A DNA stretch of 64,000 nt from Rhizobium sp. 18065 (GCF_902706095.1 NZ_CACSJP010000003.1:62001-126000); one strand, 5' to 3'; numbered from the stretch's first letter, positions 34,139-44,069 are shown. The notes: generated by a model from the letters alone, not told the origin. Program-made: numbers and translations.

Positions 34139-35404
34139 TCAGCTCGCCCTGGCAAGCCCGGCCTCGCCGGCCAGAATCCGGTCGAGGGCGGCTGTGAAGC
34201 GGTCCACTTCCTCGATCGTGTTGTAATGCACCATCGAGACACGCAGCATGCCGCCATGGTCCGTCAGGCCGAGAAATTCGGCAAGCCGGCGCGAATGGAA
34301 ATCGCCGAAGCGCATCGCGATCTTTTCTGCATCCATCGCCCGGCAGAGGTCGCCGGCATCGCGCCCGTCGAAGCGGAAGGCGATGGTTGGAACGCGGGCG
34401 CTGTCGACATTCGCCGGCTGCCCGATGATCTGGCAGTCGTTGCGCGAGCGAAGATAGGCCAGAAGCCGGTCCGTCAGGGTGTTTTCCTGCACGGTGATCG
34501 CGCCATAGGCCGCCTCGATCTTCTCTCGCACACTGCCGGTTTCTCCGGCCCGTTCGCCGAGTGCTACGAGATAGTCGACGATGCCGCAGGTCGAATAGGC
34601 CAGTTCGTAATTCGGATTGCCCGGCTCCAGCTTGCCCGGAACTTTGTCGCGGCCGTAGAAGTAGTGGTAGAGCGGATCGAGCTCCAGAAGCAGGTCGTAT
34701 TTCCCGTACATCAGCGCATAATGCGGCCCATACGTCTTGTAGAGGCTGAAGACATAGTAGTCGACGTCGAAGGCCTGAACGTCGACAGCCCGGTGTGGCG
34801 CGTAGGCGACCGCATCGACGCAGATCTTTGCGCCGCGGGCGTGGACGAAATCGGCGATCTCGCGGATCGGGTTGATCGTGCCGAGCAGGTTCGAGCAATG
34901 GGTGACACAGACGAGTTTTGTCCGTTCGCTCATCAGCGGCGCGAGATCTGCCAGATCGAGCGAGAGCGTTTCCGTGTTCAGCGGCCAGATCTTGAGAACG
35001 ACGCCGCGCTCCTGCAGCCGGTCCCAGGGGCCGATATTGGATTCGTGGTCGGCAATGGTGACGATGATCTCGTCGCCCGCCGAAAGCTGGCTGTGCAGGC
35101 CACGGGCGAGATTCTGCAGCAGCGCCGTGGTCGAATTGCCGAAGACGATTTCTTCCGGCCGGCCGGCATTGACGAGATGCATGGCGGCGGTCCGGGCTTC
35201 GTAGAGCGCGGCTGCCGCTGCCTGCGACACCTCGTAGGAGCCTCCGATCTGGACATTCTTCTCGATCAGGAAGGTATTGATGCGCTCGACCGCGCCCTTG
35301 AGGATCTGAGACCCACCGGCATTGTCGAAGAAGGTCCAACCGCGATCCAGGCCGGGAAACTGGCTGCGCACGAAATCGAGATTAAGCGGCGAAGTGGTGG
35401 CCAT
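34139..35404 (-). CDS. Class V aminotransferase / cysteine desulfurase-like PLP enzyme
   Basis: 421 residues from the ATG at 35404 with GGAGG upstream. Fold-type I features: FDNAGGSQIL, GNSTTALLQNLARG, His120 in ADHESNIGPW, Asp197 in ICVDAVAYAPH and PLP Lys223 in FSLYKTYGPH. The Cys-containing SufS/IscS active loop is not apparent, so this is probably an aminotransferase or lyase of the SufS-like group rather than an Fe-S donor. Lies between the ABC transporter and the hydantoinase. Confidence 0.88.
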   Translation of the reverse strand: MATTSPLNLDFVRSQFPGLDRGWTFFDNAGGSQILKGAVERINTFLIEKNVQIGGSYEVSQAAAAALYEARTAAMHLVNAGRPEEIVFGNSTTALLQNLARGLHSQLSAGDEIIVTIADHESNIGPWDRLQERGVVLKIWPLNTETLSLDLADLAPLMSERTKLVCVTHCSNLLGTINPIREIADFVHARGAKICVDAVAYAPHRAVDVQAFDVDYYVFSLYKTYGPHYALMYGKYDLLLELDPLYHYFYGRDKVPGKLEPGNPNYELAYSTCGIVDYLVALGERAGETGSVREKIEAAYGAITVQENTLTDRLLAYLRSRNDCQIIGQPANVDSARVPTIAFRFDGRDAGDLCRAMDAEKIAMRFGDFHSRRLAEFLGLTDHGGMLRVSMVHYNTIEEVDRFTAALDRILAGEAGLARAS

Positions 35405-35434
35405 CCTTGTCGTCCTCCAATGCATTATTCTTGT

Positions 35435-36184
35435 TCAGTGGTTGAGGACCGCGCGCAGGAAGCCGCGCGTCCGTTCTTCTTTGGGATGATCGAAGATTGC
35501 TTCCGGTGTGCCGGCCTCGACGAGGCGGCCACTGTCCATGAAGATCACCCGGTCGGCGACCTGGCGGGCAAAGCCCATTTCATGGGTGACGACGATCATC
35601 GTGACGCCGGAACCGGCGAGCTTGCGCATGACGTCGAGCACCTCGCCGACCATTTCCGGGTCCAGCGAGGAGGTCGGTTCGTCGAAGAGCAGCACGCGTG
35701 GTTCCATCGCGAGTGCCCTTGCGATCGCCACGCGCTGCTGCTGGCCACCGGACAACTGGCCGGGATATTTCTCCGCCTGTTCGGCAATGCCTACGCGGGC
35801 GAGCAGTTCGCGGGCCTTGCGCTCGGCGTCCACGGCCGGCGTGCCGCGCACCCGCATCGGCGCCAGCATGACATTCTTCAGCACGGTCATGTGCGGAAAG
35901 AGGTTGAAGGACTGGAACACCATGCCGACCTCTGCCCGGACCTTGGCGAGGGCCGGGCCGGGCTCGACGCGCACGCCGCCTACGGTGATCCGGCTTTCCG
36001 GCGCGAAGGCTTCGAGATGGTTGATGCAGCGGATCAGCGTCGACTTGCCGGAGCCGGACGGGCCGATCACGCAGACGACTTCGCCTTCCGCGATGTCGAT
36101 GTCGATATCGTGCAGCACGGTGAATGTGCCATAGGCCTTGGTCAGGCCGCGAATGGAGATGAGGGCTGGCGCGGTTCCGGTCAT
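35435..36184 (-). CDS. Polar amino acid ABC transporter ATP-binding protein
   Basis: 249 residues. Walker [20 protein letters not shown]-loop [17 protein letters not shown], signature [19 protein letters not shown], Walker [17 protein letters not shown], switch VVTHEMGFA: a textbook GlnQ/HisP-type ATPase. The start overlaps the permease stop as TGATG. Powers uptake with the permease and binding protein directly upstream. Confidence 0.96.
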   Translation of the reverse strand: MTGTAPALISIRGLTKAYGTFTVLHDIDIDIAEGEVVCVIGPSGSGKSTLIRCINHLEAFAPESRITVGGVRVEPGPALAKVRAEVGMVFQSFNLFPHMTVLKNVMLAPMRVRGTPAVDAERKARELLARVGIAEQAEKYPGQLSGGQQQRVAIARALAMEPRVLLFDEPTSSLDPEMVGEVLDVMRKLAGSGVTMIVVTHEMGFARQVADRVIFMDSGRLVEAGTPEAIFDHPKEERTRGFLRAVLNH

Positions 36185-36855
36185 CAGCGTTTTCCCCTGC
36201 TGAAATGTTTTTCAAGGCGCGAGACGACAGCGACCATCGGCCAGAGCAGCGCGATATAGATGAGCGCTGCCCCGATCAGCGGTGTCGGATTGGCCGCCAG
36301 CGCCTGGGCCTGGGTCGCCTGTTTCAAGAGGTCCGGCATGGCGACCACGGAGGCAAGCGCTGTATCCTTCATCACATTGATGCAGTTGTTGGTCAGCGGC
36401 GGGATGACGATGCGGATCGCCTGTGGCAGGATCACGTCGATCATCGTGTGCCGGTTGGAAAGACCGAGCGCTGCCGATGCCTCGAATTGGCCATGCGGGA
36501 TCGCCTCGATACCGGCACGGAAAATCTCCGCCGTATAGGCGGCTGACACCAGCGAGAGTGCGGTCACAGCCGAGAGAAACGGCGAAAGCCGGATGCCGAC
36601 AAAGGGCAGGGCGTAGTAGACGACGATTAGAAGCACCAGCAGCGGGATCGAACGGAAGATGTCGATATAGATGCGGATCAGCAGTTTGAAGAAACCTGGC
36701 GCATAAAGCCGTGCGACCGCGAGGAAAAGCCCGCCGGCGAGGCCAACCAGAATGCTGGTGACGCCGATCTGCAACGTGACGAGGAGCCCCCACAGGAGTG
36801 CGGGCAGACTGTCGGCAAGCACCTGCAGATTGAAGAACGTATTGAGAAGTGTCAT
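36184..36855 (-). CDS. Polar amino acid ABC transporter permease
   Basis: 223 residues, five predicted membrane helices. HisM/GlnP-type features: [32 protein letters not shown], and the EAA loop as [29 protein letters not shown] (pieces). Only one permease gene is present, so it presumably works as a homodimer. Between binding-protein and ATPase genes. Confidence 0.95.
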   Translation of the reverse strand: MTLLNTFFNLQVLADSLPALLWGLLVTLQIGVTSILVGLAGGLFLAVARLYAPGFFKLLIRIYIDIFRSIPLLVLLIVVYYALPFVGIRLSPFLSAVTALSLVSAAYTAEIFRAGIEAIPHGQFEASAALGLSNRHTMIDVILPQAIRIVIPPLTNNCINVMKDTALASVVAMPDLLKQATQAQALAANPTPLIGAALIYIALLWPMVAVVSRLEKHFSRGKR

Positions 36856-36917
36856 GCGCTGTCGGCTCCTTTGGGCGTCCGGCGGGACAGATCATGCCCC
36901 GCCGGATGCGGCATAGG

Positions 36918-37715
36918 TTACTTGCCCTTCGGCATGTCGAGAACGGTGACCGTCGAGGTCGTGTCCTCGGCCTTGGCGCCGAACCAGGTCTCGTGCAGCT
37001 TGGCGATGAAGCCCTCGCCCTTCAGCGTGGTGATCACGGCATTGACCTCGGTGGCGAGCGGATCATCCTTGTTGAACATGATCGAATATTTTTCGCCGGT
37101 TGGGATGCGCTCGACCACCTTCAGCTCCGGCTTGTCCTTGACGTAGTAGAGCAGTGCCGGGATATCTGAGATGTAGCCGTCGACACGGCCGGCGACGAGA
37201 TCGAGCATGGCCGGCTGCAGGCCTTCGAAGCGGCGGATTTCGCCGAGCTTGTATTCGCCCTTGTTAGCATCGGCCCACATGTCTCCGGTTGAGCCGGTAT
37301 CGACGCCGACGACTTTGTCACCCATGTCCTTGAGGCCTGTGATGCCGGAGGCAGCCGTGACGGTCAGCGATTGGTCGCTGTCATAATAGGGCTGGGCGAA
37401 AGTCACCGATTCGAGGCGTTTGTCCGTGATGGTGATCGACGATACGGCCATGTTGATGCGACCGGACTGGACCGCCGGGAACAGGCCGTTGAACGGCGTG
37501 TTGACGAATTCGACCGATTTTCCCAGACGCTTGGCGATTTCGTTGACGAGATCGACCTCGAAACCGGTGACCTTGCCGCTGGCGTCCTCGAATTCCCAGG
37601 GCACATTGCCGATATTGGCGCCAACAGTAAGGTCTGCGGCCTGGGCGCCTGTTACGCCGATCACGGCCATCAGGCCGGACAATAGCGATACGTTGAAGTT
37701 TGAAACGCGTGTCAT
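36918..37715 (-). CDS. Polar amino acid ABC transporter substrate-binding protein
   Basis: 265 residues from the ATG at 37715 (AAGGGGAA upstream); the 401-residue reading runs back through the intergenic region. Signal peptide LLSGLMAVIGVTGAQA-AD, then the family-3 signature VPWEFEDASGKVTGFEVDLVNEIAKRLG, DLVAGRVDGYISDIPA and FAQPYYDSDQ. First gene of the operon; the GntR-type palindrome lies 40-70 bp upstream of its start. Confidence 0.94.
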   Translation of the reverse strand: MTRVSNFNVSLLSGLMAVIGVTGAQAADLTVGANIGNVPWEFEDASGKVTGFEVDLVNEIAKRLGKSVEFVNTPFNGLFPAVQSGRINMAVSSITITDKRLESVTFAQPYYDSDQSLTVTAASGITGLKDMGDKVVGVDTGSTGDMWADANKGEYKLGEIRRFEGLQPAMLDLVAGRVDGYISDIPALLYYVKDKPELKVVERIPTGEKYSIMFNKDDPLATEVNAVITTLKGEGFIAKLHETWFGAKAEDTTSTVTVLDMPKGK

Positions 37716-37754
37716 GAGGGTTCCCCTTGTTATTTGAACATAACTCAATCTACA

Positions 37755-37785
37755 TTGGTCTAACTGGTCAGACCAGTTGGACCAA
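37755..37785. promoter_or_regulatory. Nested palindromic GntR operator
   Basis: Two concentric inverted repeats share one centre (37770): TTGGTC...GACCAA outside (37755-37760, 37780-37785) and ACTGGTC-A-GACCAGT inside (37763-37777). TGGTC-N-GACCA is the kind of half-site used by FadR-group GntR regulators. Located between the binding-protein gene and the divergent gntR gene, so it can control both. Confidence 0.8.
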
Positions 37786-37872
37786 AAAAGCATGTCGCTT
37801 TCGGCTTTGCAAGATGGCGTGTGAAAAAATAGATTGGCAGCGCCGCAAGGCCAAAGCTGGAGAAGGGGTCGC

Positions 37873-38571
37873 ATGTTCAACAAAACGCTTGTTCCGCAAT
37901 CTGTTGCGCGAGAGATCCAGACAATGATCCAGGCGGGCACCTTGAAGCCGGGCGAGAAAGTTCCGTCCCAGCGGGAGTTTGCGCTCAAATTCGGCATCAG
38001 CCGGGCATCGCTGCGGGAGGCACTGCTGACGCTGGAAACACTTGGACTTTTGAAGACCGAGGCCGGACGCGGCACCTTCGTGACCGCCGCTGCGGAGGGA
38101 GCAAGGAGCCTGGGTGGGCACATGGCTCCCTGGCGCTATTCCGATAGCTATTCGGTTTTCGACGTCTTCCAGACCCGAATTTTGATGGAGGGTGAGATTG
38201 CAAGGCTTGCGGCGGGGCGTTTGACACAATTGGAGCTGGAGAAGATGGAGAAAGCAACGCAGACCATGGAGGAATGCTGGGCGAAACAGGACCTGCTCGC
38301 CAATGTCGACGCCGATCTCGACTTTCATGGCACGATCGTTTCGGCTTGCTCCAACGCGATGTTGAAGGCGCTCTACCAGACGGTGCGCGACCAAGTGACC
38401 GAAACACAACGCCAGCCTATTCCGATCACCGATCCGGAACGCATGCGCGAGTCGATCGCGGAACATCGCAAGATTATCGCAGCCCTCAGGGCGAATGACG
38501 GCCAGTCCGCCCGCCTGGAGATGGAAAATCACATCCGCAATACGGCGCGCTGTGCGGGGCTCTCCCCATAG
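37873..38571 (+). CDS. GntR-family regulator, FadR/FCD type
   Basis: 232 residues from the ATG at 37873, preceded by GGAGAAGGGG; an upstream ATG at 37834 is less likely. N-terminal winged helix: QSVAREIQTMIQAGTLKPGEK, VPSQREFALKFGISRASLREAL, LGLLKTEAGRGTFV. C-terminal FCD ligand domain with metal-site histidines (DLDFHGTIVSACSN, EHRKIIAALRANDGQSARLEMENHI). Probably a repressor of the divergent hydantoinase/ABC operon and of itself through the nested palindrome, released by a pathway metabolite. Confidence 0.93.
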   Translation: MFNKTLVPQSVAREIQTMIQAGTLKPGEKVPSQREFALKFGISRASLREALLTLETLGLLKTEAGRGTFVTAAAEGARSLGGHMAPWRYSDSYSVFDVFQTRILMEGEIARLAAGRLTQLELEKMEKATQTMEECWAKQDLLANVDADLDFHGTIVSACSNAMLKALYQTVRDQVTETQRQPIPITDPERMRESIAEHRKIIAALRANDGQSARLEMENHIRNTARCAGLSP

Positions 38572-38687
38572 GGGCAGTGTCGCGTTGCGAGGTCTGGACT
38601 ACGGGCGCCGACGAGGAGGCCTTCCCGCTTGGTTCCCGCAGTTCGCTGTCGATGAATAGTGCAGATTGCGAGCCCATCTAGACTGGC

Positions 38688-39065
38688 TCAACCAGCGGTG
38701 ACCATCTCCAGCATCGTGCTTGCCACGCGAGAATGATCATATGGCTTGCTGAAAAACCGGCCCTCGACCGGCAAAAGGTCATCGCGGAGGTTGCTGTGAC
38801 CTGAGGTCACGATGATTTTGATCGGTGGCCAACGGTCGCGCACGGCAATCGCGAGCTTCAACCCGTCCATGCTGCCCGGCATGTCGATATCGGTAAACAT
38901 CAAGGCGATGTCCGCATGCCTGTCCAGGATTTCGATGGCGTCATCGGCATTCGATGCCTCGTGGACCGTGAAGCCCTCGCTCTCCAGAGACATGACGATA
39001 TCCATGCGCAGCAGGGCGTCATCTTCTACAACCAGAACTGTTGTTCCGTTACGCGTTAACTTCAC
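38688..39065 (-). CDS. Single-domain response regulator
   Basis: 125 residues from a GTG at 39065 with AAGGGA upstream; an ATG at 39092 is the longer alternative. Receiver domain only: acidic pocket in VLVVEDDALLR, phospho-acceptor Asp59 in MFTDIDMPG, Thr/Ser in IIVTSGHS, and Lys in FFSKPYD. No output domain and no adjacent histidine kinase. Many such rhizobial receivers work with HWE/hybrid kinases or the general stress phosphorelay. Confidence 0.9.
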   Translation of the reverse strand: MKLTRNGTTVLVVEDDALLRMDIVMSLESEGFTVHEASNADDAIEILDRHADIALMFTDIDMPGSMDGLKLAIAVRDRWPPIKIIVTSGHSNLRDDLLPVEGRFFSKPYDHSRVASTMLEMVTAG

Positions 39066-39323
39066 GGCATTTCCCTTTTGCGCTGCAAGCATGTGTTGTT
39101 AACGACATGGAGTAACGGCGGTAACGCGCGTGATCCCGCATTGATCCATCCAACGCGACTAATTTTCCTTCGCTTCAATGACATGTCGCGATCCGTCGTC
39201 GTGGCGGAACGTTGACTGTTCACGCTGGCAGGTGGTCCGCATTCATCTGCGGGCATCGCTAACGACTGTGGGGGTCTGATCACCCATTGACATGGGCGAC
39301 ATAATATATACATAAAGACGTAG

Positions 39324-39353
39324 ATACGAATAATATAAACAAGGAGGTTTCCT
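39324..39353 (+). promoter_or_regulatory. TCGTAT-type half-site and ribosome site before the YgaP-RND genes
   Basis: ATACGA (39324-39329; TCGTAT on the other strand) lies 25 bp upstream of the DUF2892 ATG in an AT-rich promoter region. The same half-site occurs at the arsR/DUF442 and sqr promoters. AAGGAGG follows at good distance from the start codon. Confidence 0.4.
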
Positions 39354-39554
39354 ATGTCCATCGATCGTGCCGTTCTCGCATTTGCCGGCATCATGGTTCT
39401 GGTTTCGCTGGCTCTCAGCCATTTCGTCCATCCCGGCTTCGTCTGGCTCACAGTTTTTGTGGGCGTCAATCTTATTCAGTCCTCGGTCACCGGCTTTTGT
39501 CCTGCCGCAATGCTGTTCAGAAAAATCGGGGTAAAATCCGGTCCTGCATTCTGA
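39354..39554 (+). CDS. DUF2892/YgaP-like inner-membrane protein
   Basis: 66 residues with a strong AAGGAGG site. Two helices: AVLAFAGIMVLVSLALSHFV and FVWLTVFVGVNLIQSSVTGF, ending FCPAAMLFRKIG: the NLxQSxxTGFCP motif is the hallmark of this domain, which in YgaP is joined to a rhodanese. Such proteins accompany sulfide/persulfide detoxification genes. Immediately upstream of an RND adaptor (4-bp gap) in an operon with the pump. Confidence 0.9.
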   Translation: MSIDRAVLAFAGIMVLVSLALSHFVHPGFVWLTVFVGVNLIQSSVTGFCPAAMLFRKIGVKSGPAF

Positions 39555-39558
39555 GCGA

Positions 39559-40554
39559 ATGCCTTCCAACGGGATGATCGTCATGATGCGCTTCTTCACC
39601 ACTGGCATTCTTGCCCTGTGTTTCCTGCCCCTTGTGGCCCACGCCGGCGAACTTCTCCTGAAGCCCACCAGTGTCGCCGAGATGAAGGCTGTCTATGGTC
39701 AGGTCGAAGCGCGTGACAGCGTTTTGGCGCGCGCCAGGATCGGCGGTACCGTCACGGAGCTCAAGGTGACGGAAGGCGACCTCGTCAAGGCCGGCGATGT
39801 GGTCGCCGTCGTCAAGGACGACAAGCTCAGTTTCCAGATCCGCGCGGTCGAGGCGCAGCTTCTCGGGCTGGACGCATCGCTGAAGAATGCGCTCCTGGAA
39901 GTGGAGCGCGCAGAGAGACTGATCAAGAGCGGTGCGACCACGTCGCAACGCCTGGATCAATTGAGGACCGAGGTGGATGTCATCCGCAATCAGATCGCTG
40001 CGGCGCAAGCCCAGAGGCTGGTGGCGGTTGCGCAGTCCCAGGAGGGCGATGTTCTGGCGCCAACCGCGGGCAGGGTGCTCAAGGTCCCTGTCACGCGTGA
40101 TGCCGTCGTCCTTCCGGGCGAAGTTATCGTCAATATTGGCGGCGGCGGATTTTTCCTGCAACTCGCAATCCCGGAACGCCACGCCTTGTCTCTGAAACAG
40201 GGAGCGGCCATCCGTATCGATGCCGGCGATGAACTGCGCGAAGGACAGCTGGTCAAGATCTATCCCCAGATCGAGAGTGGCCGTGTGATCGCCGATGTTG
40301 AGGTGAAGGATATCAGCACCGAGTTTGTCAACGCCAGGGTCCTGGTCGAAGTGCCGGTCGGTGAGCGGCTCGCGCTGCTGATACCGTCAAATGCTGTGGA
40401 AACCCGATCGGGGCTCGACTTCGTCACGGTCATACAGGCGCAAAAGCCCGTTGAACGCGTCGTCGTGACGGGGGAAACCAGCCGCGTTGATGGTGTGTCG
40501 AGCGTCGAGATCCTTTCGGGTCTGTCCGCCGGTGATGTCGTGGTGATCCCGTGA
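39559..40554 (+). CDS. RND efflux periplasmic adaptor (membrane fusion protein)
   Basis: 331 residues at the first ATG; MMRFFTTG (39583) may be the real start because a signal peptide follows (LALCFLPLVAHA-G). Biotinyl-lipoyl halves: VLARARIGGTVTELKVTEGDLVKAGDVVAVV and VLAPTAGRVLKVPVTRDAVVLPGE, separated by a coiled-coil (residues ~100-150), then a beta-barrel (IPERHALSLKQGAAIRIDAG). It couples the RND pump to an outer-membrane channel. Ends with a GTGA/TGA arrangement at the pump gene. Confidence 0.92.
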   Translation: MPSNGMIVMMRFFTTGILALCFLPLVAHAGELLLKPTSVAEMKAVYGQVEARDSVLARARIGGTVTELKVTEGDLVKAGDVVAVVKDDKLSFQIRAVEAQLLGLDASLKNALLEVERAERLIKSGATTSQRLDQLRTEVDVIRNQIAAAQAQRLVAVAQSQEGDVLAPTAGRVLKVPVTRDAVVLPGEVIVNIGGGGFFLQLAIPERHALSLKQGAAIRIDAGDELREGQLVKIYPQIESGRVIADVEVKDISTEFVNARVLVEVPVGERLALLIPSNAVETRSGLDFVTVIQAQKPVERVVVTGETSRVDGVSSVEILSGLSAGDVVVIP

Positions 40555-40619
40555 CCCAGGATGGAGAAGATCGCAGCAGTCACGCTGATCCCGCGGCTGA
40601 GGCCACAAGGTCATCTGAA

Positions 40620-43600
40620 ATGAATGAACAACAAAACCAATCGCGTACACTCGGCATTGCCGGCAACCTGACCCGCATATTCATCCAGTCCCCTTTGACG
40701 CCACTCTTCCTTTTGGCGGCATTTGCCATGGGGCTTGTGGCATTGTTGACGCTTCCGCGGGAGGAAGAACCACAGATTTCCGTGCCGATGGTGGACATCA
40801 TCGTGCAGGCGGCGGGCCTGAAGGCGGAAGATGCCGTCAAGCTGGTGACCGAACCGCTGGAAACGATCGTCAAGAGCATTGACGGTGTCGACCATGTCTA
40901 TTCCCAGTCGATGGACAATCGCATCATGGTGACGGCGCGCTTTGTCGTCGGCACGTCTTCCGATGCCGCCGTACTGCGCGTCCATGAAAAGGTCCGGGCC
41001 AATCTGGATCGTATTCCGGTCGGAATACCGGAGCCGGCGATTGTCGGTCGCGGTATCGACCATGTGGCGATCGTCGCCTTGACCCTGCAGCCCAAGCCCG
41101 AAGCAGCTGGCAGGATCACGCCGAATGATCTCACCCGCGTCGCGCGCGAACTGCGCACCGAGATTGCCAAGATCCAGGATGTCGGCCTGACCTATCTGGT
41201 CGGAGAGGCGGGAGAAATCATCCGCATCTCGCCGCAACCGGAAAAGCTGGCACTCTACGGTATCACCTTGCAGCAATTGGCCAGCAAGGTAGAGGGTGCC
41301 AATAGTGCCGTGCCCGCTGGCGAAGTCCGCGACCAGGGCAGGCAGATCGATATCATGGCGGGAGAAACCCTGTCGTCACCGGTGGCGATCGGAAACCTCC
41401 TGCTCACATCCCGCGACGGCCGCCCGGTCTATGTCCGCGACGTGGCTCGGATCGAATTTGCCACCGACACCAGCGAAGCGCTGGTGTCTACGGTGCGCCG
41501 ATCCGATGCGGGCATCGAGCGTGTGCCGTCAGTAACACTTGCAATCGCCAAACGCGCCGGATCGAACGCTGTTGTGGTTGCAGAAAACATCCTCAGGCAG
41601 GTTGAGAGCCTGCATGGCAGCCTGATCCCCGAAGACATGGCGATCGAGGTGACGCGCAACTATGGCGAAACAGCCAATGAAAAGGCAAACGAACTGCTCT
41701 TTCATCTGGGACTGGCAACGCTATCGATCATTGCTCTGGTCTGGGTCGCCATCGGCCGGCGCGAAGCCATGGTGGTGGCTATCGTCATTCCAGTGACCAT
41801 TCTCCTGACTTTGTTTGCCTCCTGGCTGATGGGCTACACGCTCAACCGCGTCTCTTTGTTCGCCCTGATATTCTCGATCGGGATATTGGTCGACGACGCC
41901 ATCGTCGTCATCGAGAACACCGCCCGCCACTGGGCAATGGACGATGGGCGCTCCCGTCGCCAGGCGGCCATCGATGCCGTGGCCGAGGTTGGCAATCCGA
42001 CGATCGTCGCGACCCTCACGGTCGTTGCAGCATTGCTGCCAATGCTGTTCGTGTCCGGAATGATGGGGCCATATATGAGCCCGATCCCGGCCAATGCTTC
42101 CGCTGCGATGATATTTTCATTCTTCGTGGCGGTCATGGTCACGCCCTGGCTGATGCTGAAGGTTGCCGGCAATGCGCCGCTTCATGCGCAGGAAACCCAT
42201 CAGGGCGGTCGCCTCGGCCAGATATATTCAGCGGTCGCCCGTCCGATCCTTGCCTCCAAGGCCAGGAGCTGGGTCTTTCTTCTCGCCGTCGGCATGCTGA
42301 CGCTGGGCTCGTTGACGCTGTTTTATACCAAGCATGTCACCGTCAAGCTTCTGCCGTTTGACAACAAGTCGGAGCTCGCCGTGACGATCGACCTGCCGGA
42401 AGGTTCCTCTGTCGAGGCAACCGACGCGGTGGCGCAGATGGTCGCGCGCATCGTCCTCGACATGCCGGAGGTGATGTCGGTCCAGACACATGCCGGCACA
42501 GCGGCACCTTTCAATTTTAACGGGCTGGTGCGGCACGCCTATCTCAGATCCGCGTCCTATCAGGGCGATGTCGGTATCAATCTTGCCGGCAAGGCCGATC
42601 GTCAGCGCACGAGCCACCAGATTGCACTCGAAATCCGCAAGCGGCTTGGCGAGGCCGATGTACCTGCCGGCACGAGCCTGAAAGTCGTTGAGCCTCCGCC
42701 GGGCCCGCCTGTGATGGCGACATTGCTCGCCGAGATCTATGGGCCGGACGCAGCGACCCGCAGAAAAGTTGCGGAGAAGGTGGAAACGGCGTTCCGCAGC
42801 GTGCCCTTCATCGTCGATATCGACAATTCCTACGGTGTCCAGGCCCCACGCAAGAGGCTGGTGGTATCGACAGACGACGCCGAGTTCTTCCGCGTCGAGG
42901 AAGGCGACGTGTTCGACACGATCGCGATCCTGAGTGGTGGCAAGACGATCGGATATTCCCACCGCGGCGATGGGCGTCAGCCATTCCCCATCAAAATTGA
43001 GCGCGCCAAGGGCGAAAAGACGCTCGACGAGCGCTTTCTTGCCACCCCGCTTCCGAGCAACGCCCTGCCGGGCGACCGGGATGTGGTGGAACTTGGCGAT
43101 GTCGTGCGCGTCGTCGACGAGAAGACATCCTATCCCATTTTCCGCCACAATGGGCGCGCCGCCGAAATGGTCACTGCGGAGCTTGCCGGTTCCTTTGAGG
43201 CGCCGCTTTATGGGATGCTGGCCGTGCAGCAGGCCATCGACGCTCAGGACTGGACAGGTCTGGCCAAGCCGGTCATTGCGCTGCATGGGCAGCCCGATAG
43301 CGACAAGCAGACAACCTTGCTTTGGGATGGCGAATGGGAGGTCACCTGGGTCACGTTCCGCGACATGGGGGCGGCTTTCATCATTGCGCTGCTTGCCATC
43401 TATATTCTGGTGGTCGCGCAGTTCGGCTCGTTCAAGGTGCCGCTGGTCATCCTCACGCCGGTCCCCTTGACCTTCATCGGCATTCTGGGCGGCCACTGGC
43501 TGTTCGGTGCGCCGTTCTCGGCAACATCGATGATCGGTTTCATTGCACTTGCCGGCATCATCGTCCGCAATTCGATCCTGCTGGTCGATTTCATCCGTCA

Positions 43601-43826
43601 TGCGGACAAGGCGGGGCGGCCGTTCACCGAGGTGCTGATCGAGGCTGGGGCAATCCGTTTCAAACCGATCCTGCTGACGGCGCTTGCTGCCATCATCGGG
43701 GCCGCCGTGATCCTGACGGACCCTATTTTTCAAGGGCTGGCGATCTCCCTGTTGTTCGGGCTTATTTCGTCGACTTTGCTGACCGTGCTTGTCATCCCGG
43801 CAATTTACCGGGTGCTGCGCACGTAA
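40620..43826 (+). CDS. RND multidrug/metal efflux pump (AcrB/HAE-like)
   Basis: 1068 residues from the ATG at 40620 (family-like N-terminus GIAGNLTRIFIQSPLTPLF); a GTG at 40551 overlapping the adaptor stop would add 23 residues. Twelve helices expected; diagnostic LPREEEPQISVPMVDI, IVIPVTILLTLFASWLMGYTLNRVSLFALIFSIGILVDDAIVVIEN (helix 4 with Asp-Asp proton relay), and in the second half IGFIALAGIIVRNSILLVDFI. This subgroup (EEEPQI) differs from classical AcrB. Placed after a YgaP-like gene and near sulfide genes, its natural substrate may be a sulfur-related or lipophilic compound; unknown. Confidence 0.93.
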   Translation: MNEQQNQSRTLGIAGNLTRIFIQSPLTPLFLLAAFAMGLVALLTLPREEEPQISVPMVDIIVQAAGLKAEDAVKLVTEPLETIVKSIDGVDHVYSQSMDNRIMVTARFVVGTSSDAAVLRVHEKVRANLDRIPVGIPEPAIVGRGIDHVAIVALTLQPKPEAAGRITPNDLTRVARELRTEIAKIQDVGLTYLVGEAGEIIRISPQPEKLALYGITLQQLASKVEGANSAVPAGEVRDQGRQIDIMAGETLSSPVAIGNLLLTSRDGRPVYVRDVARIEFATDTSEALVSTVRRSDAGIERVPSVTLAIAKRAGSNAVVVAENILRQVESLHGSLIPEDMAIEVTRNYGETANEKANELLFHLGLATLSIIALVWVAIGRREAMVVAIVIPVTILLTLFASWLMGYTLNRVSLFALIFSIGILVDDAIVVIENTARHWAMDDGRSRRQAAIDAVAEVGNPTIVATLTVVAALLPMLFVSGMMGPYMSPIPANASAAMIFSFFVAVMVTPWLMLKVAGNAPLHAQETHQGGRLGQIYSAVARPILASKARSWVFLLAVGMLTLGSLTLFYTKHVTVKLLPFDNKSELAVTIDLPEGSSVEATDAVAQMVARIVLDMPEVMSVQTHAGTAAPFNFNGLVRHAYLRSASYQGDVGINLAGKADRQRTSHQIALEIRKRLGEADVPAGTSLKVVEPPPGPPVMATLLAEIYGPDAATRRKVAEKVETAFRSVPFIVDIDNSYGVQAPRKRLVVSTDDAEFFRVEEGDVFDTIAILSGGKTIGYSHRGDGRQPFPIKIERAKGEKTLDERFLATPLPSNALPGDRDVVELGDVVRVVDEKTSYPIFRHNGRAAEMVTAELAGSFEAPLYGMLAVQQAIDAQDWTGLAKPVIALHGQPDSDKQTTLLWDGEWEVTWVTFRDMGAAFIIALLAIYILVVAQFGSFKVPLVILTPVPLTFIGILGGHWLFGAPFSATSMIGFIALAGIIVRNSILLVDFIRHADKAGRPFTEVLIEAGAIRFKPILLTALAAIIGAAVILTDPIFQGLAISLLFGLISSTLLTVLVIPAIYRVLRT

Positions 43827-44069
43827 GTCGGGGAACCGGTCGGGCGGTTCTCCATACGAAGGATAGCCCGATACGACGGATCGGTTCAGGCCGCCGCGGC
43901 GTGACAGCATAGCTGCTCGAGATTAAGCAATGGAGATTGTCGCGGCCGGCGGACATGCCATGCGAACTGACAACGCGGCAGATTGGTGCCGATATGGCAA
44001 CAAGCCCATGCTGTCTGGGAAATCCCGACGAAGCCGTGTGTTTTAGGTCAATGTTGCGGGAGAGAGCAA
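43827..44069. other. Intergenic before the adenylate cyclase
   Basis: 243 bp between the pump stop and the cyclase start. A ribosome site (GGGAGAGAG, ending ~44067) precedes the TTG start. An in-frame ATG at 43983 exists but the intervening residues look non-coding. No clear terminator for the pump operon. Confidence 0.35.

Noticed and set aside
33824..36259. 811-codon open frame on the + strand opposite hydantoinase, aminotransferase and ABC ATPase genes
   Set aside because: It spans three well-identified minus-strand genes and has no family features; it is an antisense shadow produced by high GC at third positions.
42228..43910. 560-codon minus-strand frame opposite the RND pump
   Set aside because: Charged, low-complexity translation with no domain; the + strand is a clear RND pump.
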